NCBI RefSeq assembly: GCF_001418475.1
Contig: NZ_LIQX01000122.1
Location: 1-38,061, forward strand
DNA from: Streptomyces ossamyceticus
Lineage (GTDB): Bacteria > Actinomycetota > Actinomycetes > Streptomycetales > Streptomycetaceae
Length of the DNA stretch: 38,061 nucleotides
Direction: 5' to 3'
Part shown: piece by piece, positions 32,090 to 38,061 of the stretch
Numbering within the stretch: the first letter of the stretch is position 1
How the letters are laid out: every line of letters begins with the position of its first letter
The notes under the pieces: model-generated
The model's database searches: none
Told to the model about the DNA's origin: nothing
Seen by the model: the letters and a program-made list of their open reading frames with translations, nothing else
Program-made: the position numbers and the translations under genes

Positions 32090-32112
32090 GCCGCACCCCG
32101 AACGGGTGCGGC
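32090..32112. terminator. Terminator between phosphatase and 43-residue gene
   Basis: GCCGCACCC (32090-32098) pairs with GGGTGCGGC (32104-32112), 5-base loop, 20 bases after the phosphatase stop; convergent genes could both use it. Confidence 0.75.
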
Positions 32113-32131
32113 TCCCGGCTGGTGGGGCGGC

Positions 32132-32263
32132 TCAGTGCCCGGTGGAGCCGCCGTTGTCCCTGCGGTCGAGGGCGCGCTGGAGAGCGGCGGCGGCGTTCTT
32201 GCGGTCGGACTCGGTGGTCCGGGAAACGTGGCGGACTCGGCGGCGGACAGTCGTCTCGGCCAT
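32132..32263 (-). CDS. Small conserved Streptomyces protein of unknown function
   Basis: 43 residues, MAETTVRRRVRHVSRTTESD followed by RKNAAAALQRALDRRDNGGS. AAGGAG lies 10 bases before this ATG; the frame upstream to 32326 looks non-coding. A basic N-terminus precedes one predicted amphipathic helix (KNAAAALQRALDRRD). I recall near-identical short proteins annotated as hypothetical in other streptomycetes, but cannot verify this here. No function is known to me. Confidence 0.7.
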   Translation of the reverse strand: MAETTVRRRVRHVSRTTESDRKNAAAALQRALDRRDNGGSTGH

Positions 32264-32589
32264 GGGGAATCGACTCCTTCGAGGCATTCCGGAGTACAGA
32301 AGCGGAGGGCTGTGAGACTCCCCCACTGCCTAAAGGGCGTGCTAAAGGGCGTGGGAGGTGCCCCCGGACGGGCCGGGGAGCGGGGCCGCAGGGGTTGCCT
32401 GCCAGGGCCGCCGGTTCACGACCGCCATTCGCTGGGTCGAGCGAGGCGTTCGGCTCCTACAAAGCTAAGCGAGGCCGGGGCATCTGTCTCCACAATTAGT
32501 CGGACTTCCTACTATCTGAGACGGTGGATTGGGTCACACCCCTCTGACCTGCGTTTTCTTCCTGCGCCCCGATCCCCGGACGGCGCGGA
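32264..32589. other. 326-bp intergenic region, no gene supported
   Basis: Lies between the 43-residue gene start and the acetyltransferase stop. It contains a perfect tandem pair at 32330-32353 and a less GC-rich patch at 32487-32530 (ACAATTAGTC...CTACTATC), where TACTAT could be a -10 box. No convincing reading frame is seen. Confidence 0.5.
32330..32353. repeat. Perfect 12-bp tandem repeat
   Basis: CTAAAGGGCGTG occurs twice back to back (32330-32341 and 32342-32353), about 70 bases upstream of the 43-residue gene. Confidence 0.8.
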
Positions 32590-33132
32590 TCAGAGCACGT
32601 CGCCATCCCGCCAGTCGAAGACCAGCTCGGCCTCGGGATCGTCCACGGCGGCGGGCGCGGGCCACACGTACACGGAGCCCTCCTCCTCGGGCAGCCGGAC
32701 CACCCCTTCGGGGCCGAGCGCGCTGATCCGTCCCGCCCACACCCGCCAGCCGCGCCCGGTGTACAGATGGGCGCCCTCGTCGCTCGCGGAGAGCGCGCCG
32801 AGGTCGTAGGCGCGGGTGACGACGCCTTCCAGGGCGGCCATGATCCGGGCGCCGATCCCCGCCCGCCGCGCGTCCCGGCGTACGGCGACCCCCTCGACGT
32901 AGCCGACGCGCAGCCACCGCGCCCCGTACCGGACCCGCCGCATGACGACCGCCCCGTGTCCGGCGAGTCCCCGCTCGTCGTGGACGAGCGCGTGCACGCC
33001 GCCCAGGGTGTGGTCCCAGTCCTCGGGCGAGAAGTCGGCGTCGAAGGCGTCGTACAACAGCCCGCGCACGGCGCCGAGTTCGGCGGGGGCGAGGTCGGCG
33101 GTGTGCGCGGTGCGGAGTCCGGGTGCGGTCAT
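32590..33132 (-). CDS. GNAT acetyltransferase, aminoglycoside 2'-N-acetyltransferase (AAC(2')-I) family
   Basis: 180 residues from MTAPGLRTAHTADL. It tracks mycobacterial AAC(2')-Ic closely: AFDADFSPEDWDHTLGGVHALV, LRVGYVEGVAVRRDARRAGIG (acetyl-CoA loop), YDLGALSASDEGAHLY, GRGWRVWAGRISALGPEG and the end ELVFDWRDGDVL. AAC(2')-I enzymes acetylate the 2' amine of aminoglycosides, and the chromosomal forms may have another natural substrate. No aminoglycoside biosynthesis genes are nearby, so this is more likely an intrinsic housekeeping copy than self-resistance. Monocistronic. Confidence 0.88.
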   Translation of the reverse strand: MTAPGLRTAHTADLAPAELGAVRGLLYDAFDADFSPEDWDHTLGGVHALVHDERGLAGHGAVVMRRVRYGARWLRVGYVEGVAVRRDARRAGIGARIMAALEGVVTRAYDLGALSASDEGAHLYTGRGWRVWAGRISALGPEGVVRLPEEEGSVYVWPAPAAVDDPEAELVFDWRDGDVL

Positions 33133-33190
33133 CACCCCATTGTCGCGGCGGCCGGGAACACGGGGACGGGAACACGGGGGCACGGGGACA

Positions 33191-33230
33191 CGACAGCGGG
33201 CCGGATCGAGGAGGATCCGGCCCGCTGTCG
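33191..33230 (-). terminator. Terminator of putB-pruA
   Basis: A 17-bp perfect stem (33191-33207 with 33214-33230) and a 6-base loop lies 12 bases after the pruA stop. Just beyond it, GGGAACACGGGG is repeated in a GGGGACACG-rich stretch. Confidence 0.93.
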
Positions 33231-33241
33231 GTATCGCGGGG

Positions 33242-34873
33242 TCAGCCCATGTGCGGGTACGCGTAGTCCGTCGGCGGGACCAGCGTCTCCTTGATCGCGC
33301 GGGTCAGGGTCCAGCGCATCAGGTTCTGCGGGGCGCCCGCCTTGTCGTTGGTGCCGGAGGCGCGACCGCCGCCGAACGGCTGCTGGCCGACGACCGCGCC
33401 GGTGGACTTGTCGTTGATGTAGAAGTTGCCGGCGGCGTAGCGGAGCTTGTCCATCGTGTACGCGGCGGCCGCGCGGTCACCGGCGATGACCGCGCCCGTG
33501 AGGGCGTAGTCGGACACCGACTCCATCTGGGTCAGCATCTCCTCGTACTTCTCGTCCTCGTAGACGTACACCGCGAGGAACGGCCCGAAGTACTCGGTGG
33601 TGAACACGTCGTGCTCGGGGTCGGCGCACTCGACGACGGTCGGGCGGACGAACCAGCCGACGGAGTCGTCGTAGGAGCCGCCCGCGACGATCGTGCACGC
33701 CGGGTCGGCCTTCGCGCCGTCGATGGCGGCCTTGACCTTGGCGAAGGTGCGCTCGTCGATGACGGCGCCGATGAAGTTCGACAGGTCGGTGACGTCACCC
33801 ATGGTGAGGTAGTCGACCTCGGCGGCGAACTCCTCCTTGAAGCCGTCGTTCCAGATGGACGCCGGGATGTAGGCGCGGGAGGTCGCCGAGCACTTCTGGC
33901 CCTGGTACTCGAAGGCGCCCCGGGTGAGGGCCGTCTTCAGCACCGCGCGGTCGGCGCTCGGGTGGGCGACGACGAAGTCCTTGCCGCCGGTCTCGCCCAC
34001 CAGACGCGGGTAGGAGCGGTACTTCTCGATGTTGGCGCCGACCGTCTTCCACAGGTACTGGAAGGTCCTGGTGGAGCCGGTGAAGTGGATGCCGGCGAGG
34101 TCGCGGTGGACCAGGGCGACCTTCGAGACCTCGATGCCGTCCCCGGTGACGAGGTTGATGACGCCCTTCGGCAGCCCGGCCTCCTCCAGCAGCCGCATGA
34201 GCAGCACGGCGGCGTGCGTCTGGGTCGGGCTCGGCTTCCACACGACCACGTTGCCCATGAGGGCGGGCGCGGTCGGCAGGTTGCCGGCGATCGCCGTGAA
34301 GTTGAACGGGGTGATCGCGTAGACGAAGCCCTCCAGCGGGCGGTGGTCGAGGCGGTTCCAGACGCCCGGGGAGTTCGCCGGGGGCTGCTCGGCGAGCAGG
34401 TCACGGGCGTACTTGACGTTGAAGCGCCAGAAGTCGACCAGCTCGCAGGGGGTGTCGATCTCGGCCTGCTGGGCGGTCTTGGACTGGCCGAGCATGGTGG
34501 AGGCGGCCATGGTCTCGCGCCAGGGGCCGGCGAGCAGGTCGGCGGCGCGCAGGATGATCGCGGCGCGGTCGTCGAAGGACATCGCGCGCCAGGCCGGTGC
34601 GGCGGCGAGGGCCGCGTCGATGGCGTCCTGGGCGTCCTGCCGGGTGGCGTTGGCATAGGTGCCGAGGCGGGCCTTGTGGTTGTGCGGCTGCACGACGTCG
34701 AAGCGGTCGCCGCCGCCCATCCGCCGCTCGCCGCCGATGGTGCAGGGCAGGTCGATCGGGTTCTCGGCCAGCTCCTTCAGCTTGGCCTCCAGCCGGGCCC
34801 GCTCGGGTGAGCCGGGGGCGTAGCCGTGCACCGGCTCGTTGACGGGGGTGGGGACCTGGGTCACAGCGTCCAT
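33242..34873 (-). CDS. pruA: L-glutamate gamma-semialdehyde (delta1-pyrroline-5-carboxylate) dehydrogenase
   Basis: 543 residues, ALDH superfamily, typical length for the standalone actinobacterial enzyme. NAD-binding region: YAITPFNFTAIAGNLPTAPAL, WKPSPTQTHAA, HFTGSTRTFQYLW; catalytic Glu in VGETGGKD (~294) and Cys in YQGQKCSA (~328); C-terminal FGPFLAVYVYED and GAVVGQQPFGGGRASGTNDK. It oxidises glutamate semialdehyde to glutamate, the second step of proline breakdown. AAGGAG is 11 bases from the ATG. It is 39 bases downstream of putB in one operon. Confidence 0.97.
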   Translation of the reverse strand: MDAVTQVPTPVNEPVHGYAPGSPERARLEAKLKELAENPIDLPCTIGGERRMGGGDRFDVVQPHNHKARLGTYANATRQDAQDAIDAALAAAPAWRAMSFDDRAAIILRAADLLAGPWRETMAASTMLGQSKTAQQAEIDTPCELVDFWRFNVKYARDLLAEQPPANSPGVWNRLDHRPLEGFVYAITPFNFTAIAGNLPTAPALMGNVVVWKPSPTQTHAAVLLMRLLEEAGLPKGVINLVTGDGIEVSKVALVHRDLAGIHFTGSTRTFQYLWKTVGANIEKYRSYPRLVGETGGKDFVVAHPSADRAVLKTALTRGAFEYQGQKCSATSRAYIPASIWNDGFKEEFAAEVDYLTMGDVTDLSNFIGAVIDERTFAKVKAAIDGAKADPACTIVAGGSYDDSVGWFVRPTVVECADPEHDVFTTEYFGPFLAVYVYEDEKYEEMLTQMESVSDYALTGAVIAGDRAAAAYTMDKLRYAAGNFYINDKSTGAVVGQQPFGGGRASGTNDKAGAPQNLMRWTLTRAIKETLVPPTDYAYPHMG

Positions 34874-34912
34874 GGGTTCCGTAACTCCTTACTGAGCGGG
34901 CGGTTTTCGGGC

Positions 34913-35839
34913 TCAGCCCTTGCTGATCATCGAGCGGAGGAAGAAGCGCAGGTTGGCCGGCTTCTCCGCCAGGCGACGCATGAAGTAGCCGTACCAGTCG
35001 GTGCCGTAGGCGGTGTAGACCCGCATGCGGTGACCCTCGGCGGCGAGCCGGTGGTGCTCGTCGGTGCGGATGCCGTACAGCATCTGGAACTCGTACTCGT
35101 CGAGCTTGCGTCCGGCGCGGTGGGCGAGTTCCTGGGCGATGGAGATGAGGCGGGGGTCGTGGGACCCGATCATCGGGTACCCCTCGCCGTCCATGAGGAT
35201 CTTCAGGGTGCGGACATACGCCTTGTCGATCTCGGACTTCTGCTGGTGGGCGACGGAGGCGGGCTCCTTGTAGGCGCCCTTCACCAGACGTACCCGGCTG
35301 CCGTTCGCGGCGAGCCGGCGGGCGTCGGCCTCGGTGCGGAAGAGGTAGGCCTGGATGACGCAGCCGGTCTGCGGGAAGTCCCGGCGCAGCTCCTCGTGGA
35401 TGGCGAACATCGAGTCGAGGGTGGTGTGGTCCTCCGCGTCGAGGGTGACGGTAGTGCCGATCGCGGCGGCGGCCTCGACGACGGGGCGGACGTTGGCGAG
35501 GGCCAGCTCGTGGCCGCCCTCCAGCGCTTGGCCGAACAAAGACAGCTTCACCGACATCTCGGCTCGCTCGCCCAGCTCCAGCGCCCCGAGCCGGTCGATC
35601 AGCTCCAGGTAGGCGTCACGGGCGGCGGCGGCCTGCTCGGGCCGGGTGATGTCCTCGCCGACGACGTCCATCGTCACTTCGAGACCCGCGGCGGTGAGGA
35701 CCTCGACGACGGGGACGATGTCGTCGACGCCCTCCCCGGGGATGAAGCGGTCGACGACCTGCTTGGTCACGGGCGCGGCCGAGATCAGGCGTCGCATCCG
35801 GTCGCTGCGCGACGCGGCGAGAATCACGGGACCCAGCAC
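34913..35839 (-). CDS. putB: Proline dehydrogenase (flavin-dependent, monofunctional)
   Basis: 308 residues from a GTG at 35839, chosen because GGAGG lies 6 bases upstream; the open frame to 35920 runs through this ribosome site. FAD barrel signatures: VVGEDITRPEQAAAARDAY, VTLDAEDHTTLDSMF, RLVKGAYKEPASV, GSHDPRLISIAQELA, EFQMLYGIRTDEH, VYTAYGTDWYGYFMRRLAEKP. It oxidises proline to pyrroline-5-carboxylate and passes electrons to the respiratory chain. First gene of putB-pruA, divergent from a PucR-type regulator 146 bases away, the expected activator of this operon. Confidence 0.96.
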   Translation of the reverse strand: MLGPVILAASRSDRMRRLISAAPVTKQVVDRFIPGEGVDDIVPVVEVLTAAGLEVTMDVVGEDITRPEQAAAARDAYLELIDRLGALELGERAEMSVKLSLFGQALEGGHELALANVRPVVEAAAAIGTTVTLDAEDHTTLDSMFAIHEELRRDFPQTGCVIQAYLFRTEADARRLAANGSRVRLVKGAYKEPASVAHQQKSEIDKAYVRTLKILMDGEGYPMIGSHDPRLISIAQELAHRAGRKLDEYEFQMLYGIRTDEHHRLAAEGHRMRVYTAYGTDWYGYFMRRLAEKPANLRFFLRSMISKG

Positions 35840-35908
35840 GGGGCACCTCCACAAACCAGCAGATAGAACCACCGTGAAACCTAAGGATCCCCCCGTTCGC
35901 CGACCATC

Positions 35909-35918
35909 GACAGCTGTC
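35909..35918. promoter_or_regulatory. Palindrome in the divergent putB/regulator promoter region
   Basis: GACAGCTGTC is a perfect 10-bp palindrome, with GACAGATGT nearby at 35942-35950. It sits midway between the divergent putB and regulator starts, where an activator or autoregulator would bind. Confidence 0.45.
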
Positions 35919-35985
35919 ACGCATCCGTGCCGCAGATCTCAGACAGATGTATGAAGGGTGCCGTGGGATGGGGGAGAATGCCCTC

Positions 35986-37170
35986 GTGACGCCGGACGCC
36001 GCATCGTTCCACCACGTGGGTGACTACCAGGAGCTCGTCGACGAGATCTCGGCGCTGCTCGGCGCCCCGGCGACGCTGGAGAACCGTGACTTCGAGCTGA
36101 TCGCGTTCGGCGCGTACGACAGCGAGGGCGACCTCGACCCGTCGGCGCTGGACCCGGTCCGGACCCGCTCGATCCTGACCCGCCGCTCGACGGCGGCCGT
36201 GCGGGAGTGGTTCGAGGGCTTCGGCATCACCCGGGCGACCGCCCCCGTCCGCATCCCGCCGACCCCCGAGGCGGGCGTGCTGCGGGGCCGCGTCTGCCTC
36301 CCCGTGCGCCACCGGGGTGTCGTCCTCGGCTACGTCTGGCTGCTGGACGGCGATCCGGGGCCCACGGACGCCCAACTGTCGGCCGCCATGGCGGTCGCGT
36401 CCCGCATCGGCGCGCTCCTCGCGGACGAGGCGCAGGCGGGCGCCGACCTCACCCGTGAGCTGCGGGCGGTGCTCACGGCCGGGCCCGGCTGGGAGCGGGA
36501 CATGGCGGTGGCGGAACTGCGCGCCGCCCTCGGCCCGCGCGGCGACGGCGTCCACACGGTGGTCTGTGTGGCCCCGTGGCCGTCGGCGGACCCGGACGAC
36601 GCCCCGTCCTTCCGTACGGTGCCGGGGGCGACCGCGCTGTGCACGGTGCCCTGGGGGGCGGCCGGGCAGAGCCTCGCCCTGCTGGTGCGGTTGCGCTCGG
36701 CGGGCGTCCCGGCGCCCGCGCTCACGGCGGCCGGCCGGCTGCTGGAGCGGGCGGGCGCGCGGGCGGCGGCCGGGGTGGCGGGCGCCCGTACGGGCCTCGG
36801 CGAACTGGGCACCGCGTGGCGGGAGGCGTCGGCGGCGGCCCGTGCGGTGCTGGCGGAGCCCCGCCTGGGCCCGGTCGCCGAGTGGCGTTCCATCGGCCCG
36901 TACCGGCTCCTGACGTCCTTGCCCCCGGAGATCCCGCAGGACCCTGCCGTCAGGGCGCTCCTGTCCCCCGCCCACCACGAACTGGCCCGCACCGCCGAGA
37001 CGTTCCTCGACTGCGCGGGCCAGGCGGGCCGCACGGCGGCGGAGCTGGGCATCCACCGCCAGACCCTCTACTACCGCCTCTCCCGCGTCGAACAACTGAC
37101 GGGCCTGGACCTGGACGACGGCGAGGACCGCCTGCTGCTGCACATGGCCCTGAAGGGGGCACGGCTCTGA
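35986..37170 (+). CDS. PucR/CdaR-type transcriptional regulator (probable proline-utilisation activator)
   Basis: 394 residues from GTG at 35986, preceded by GGGGGAG 9 bases away; ATG at 35968 or 35947 are alternatives. N-terminal sensory region [19 protein letters not shown] to [17 protein letters not shown] has a GAF-like flavour, and the C-terminus carries the PucR helix-turn-helix: [20 protein letters not shown] with [15 protein letters not shown]. The position, divergent from putB-pruA, agrees with PutR-type activators that respond to proline. In S. coelicolor, I recall, the gene at this place activates proline catabolism. Gene end is 17 bases from the convergent GntR gene. Confidence 0.92.
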   Translation: MTPDAASFHHVGDYQELVDEISALLGAPATLENRDFELIAFGAYDSEGDLDPSALDPVRTRSILTRRSTAAVREWFEGFGITRATAPVRIPPTPEAGVLRGRVCLPVRHRGVVLGYVWLLDGDPGPTDAQLSAAMAVASRIGALLADEAQAGADLTRELRAVLTAGPGWERDMAVAELRAALGPRGDGVHTVVCVAPWPSADPDDAPSFRTVPGATALCTVPWGAAGQSLALLVRLRSAGVPAPALTAAGRLLERAGARAAAGVAGARTGLGELGTAWREASAAARAVLAEPRLGPVAEWRSIGPYRLLTSLPPEIPQDPAVRALLSPAHHELARTAETFLDCAGQAGRTAAELGIHRQTLYYRLSRVEQLTGLDLDDGEDRLLLHMALKGARL

Positions 37171-37187
37171 GGGACTCGCGGTCGACG

Positions 37188-38061
37188 TCAGCCGTGCCCC
37201 TCCTGATCGGCGAGCCGATGCCAGACGGACTCGAACCAGTCGCGGGCGTTGTCCACGAACACCGATCCCGGTGAGTGGGGGTCGTCGTCCTTCACGTGGT
37301 GCGTGAGCGTGGCGCCGAGACCGTGGACGTCGAGGGTCTGGACCCACTCACCGTCGAGGTCGACGACTCGCTCGATGACTTCGTAGAAGCCATGCAGGGC
37401 CGCCGTCCCGTTGAGCAGGTACAGCTTGAAGGGTGGCACCAGGGGGACGGGGTGGCACGTGAACAGCACGGAGGGGACGAGCATCGAGGTGTACACATTG
37501 CTCAGCGTGTTGTGCAGCACGGTGTGTTGGCGTCGTGCGTTGCCCACGGCCCGCTCCTTGAGGGCGTCGTCCTGCGCGCTGTGCCCCGAGCGCCAGTAGG
37601 GGAACGCGAGGGACATGTCGGGCACCATCAGCCTCACGGTGATGCTCCGGGGGCTGATCTGCCCGGCGTGGATGCGCTCCGCCTGCAACTGGATGTGAGG
37701 GGTCAGGGACTCCGACGTCAGGGTGAAGACGTCGAGGCTCACGTCGTCCTGCTCGAAGGCCTCGCTGATGTACGGGCCCAGCGCGAAGGGGCGACGGTAT
37801 CGCCCGGGGCCCGACTCCGACGCGGTCGGACCTTGCCTGACGACACGGGACCCGCTGCCCTGCCGCGAGCTGATCCAGCCCTCCTCCTGCATCCCCCGGA
37901 GCGCCCGCTGCACGGTGAGACGCGAGACTCCCAACTCGTCCGCCAGCGCACGCTGCGGTGGAAGCAGGTACCCGAAGGGATAGGTGCCGTCGGTGATGCG
38001 CCGTCGCAGCTCGGCCGCGGCCCATCCGCGCCCTCCGGTGCCACCCCCGCCGTTGCCACCC
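37188..38061 (-). CDS. GntR family transcriptional regulator, 5' truncated by window
   Basis: The frame is open to the window end, so the start lies beyond. The N-terminal part seen is a GntR winged helix: RGWAAAELRRRITDGTYPFG, LLPPQRALADELGVSRLTVQ, RALRGMQEEGWISSRQGSGS. The ~190-residue C-terminal part (FALGPYISEAFEQDDVSLDV, LVPDMSLAFPYWRSG-like stretch, HTVLHNTLSNVYTSMLVPSV, WVQTLDVHGLGATLTHHVKD) does not look like the common FCD or UTRA effector domains. A Gly-rich segment (GGNGGGGTGGR) precedes the DNA-binding domain. Target genes are unknown. Confidence 0.9.
   Translation of the reverse strand, partial: GGNGGGGTGGRGWAAAELRRRITDGTYPFGYLLPPQRALADELGVSRLTVQRALRGMQEEGWISSRQGSGSRVVRQGPTASESGPGRYRRPFALGPYISEAFEQDDVSLDVFTLTSESLTPHIQLQAERIHAGQISPRSITVRLMVPDMSLAFPYWRSGHSAQDDALKERAVGNARRQHTVLHNTLSNVYTSMLVPSVLFTCHPVPLVPPFKLYLLNGTAALHGFYEVIERVVDLDGEWVQTLDVHGLGATLTHHVKDDDPHSPGSVFVDNARDWFESVWHRLADQEGHG

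Noticed and set aside
33150..33190. Repeated GGGAACACGGGG stretch as a minisatellite
   Set aside because: Only two partial copies in a G-rich run; simple sequence rather than a defined repeat.

Overview
The window is chromosomal DNA of a Streptomyces or a very close relative. The evidence is very high GC with strong third-position GC bias, GTG/TTG starts with GGAGG-type ribosome sites, a complete conservon (cvnABCD), an AccB/AccE acyl-CoA carboxylase pair, an S. griseus trypsin-like protease and actinobacterial proline catabolism genes. From memory, the order from the conservon to the proline-responsive regulator (cvn, accE-accB, cimA, agmatine deiminase, ureC-ureAB, ilvE, leuB, pruA-putB, regulator) matches the S. 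coelicolor SCO5544-SCO5518 interval. That recall was not checked against a database.

Left edge (1-4.1 kb): the end of a secondary-metabolite cluster. It holds the 3' part of a non-ribosomal peptide synthetase (end of a condensation-like domain, one adenylation domain with a threonine-like pocket, one carrier domain, no thioesterase), translationally coupled to an ATP-grasp ligase. A transposase C-terminal remnant follows, then conserved chromosome begins with a DEAD-box helicase.

Centre-left (4.1-12.3 kb): helicase (-), secreted GH62 arabinofuranosidase (-), then the conservon on the plus strand: NIT-domain histidine kinase-like CvnA, roadblock CvnB, DUF742 CvnC and Ras-like GTPase CvnD. A 14-bp-stem terminator closes the operon.

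Centre (12.3-21.1 kb): accB-accE (-), a Tat-type family 8 polysaccharide lyase (-), a YceI protein (+) with a repeat-rich promoter, a YdeI/OmpD-associated protein (-), a secreted trypsin (+) and a TPM-domain membrane protein (-).

Centre-right (21.1-30.3 kb): nearly everything is on the minus strand. It comprises cimA with an apparent attenuator leader, a compact operon ureAB-ureC-agmatine deiminase-Cys-rich protein-tetR, then ilvE and leuB. The theme is amino-acid and nitrogen metabolism: citramalate, branched-chain aminotransferase and isopropylmalate dehydrogenase serve Ile/Leu/Val, while agmatine deiminase and urease can release nitrogen.

Right (30.4-38.1 kb): a Tat-lipoprotein purple acid phosphatase (+) behind PHO-box-like repeats, a 43-residue conserved protein (-), an AAC(2')-I-type acetyltransferase (-), putB-pruA (-) divergent from a PucR-type regulator (+), and a 5'-truncated GntR regulator (-) running off the end.

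No tRNA, rRNA, CRISPR array or intact mobile element was seen. The least expected signals are regulatory: a leader ORF with tandem Ile codons plus an intrinsic terminator before cimA, twin 17-bp TetR-like operators before the urease operon, helically phased repeats at the ilvE promoter, four GTT-repeats before the phosphatase, and a mirrored site pair before the trypsin gene. A urease catalytic subunit that has lost the flap cysteine is the most unusual enzyme.
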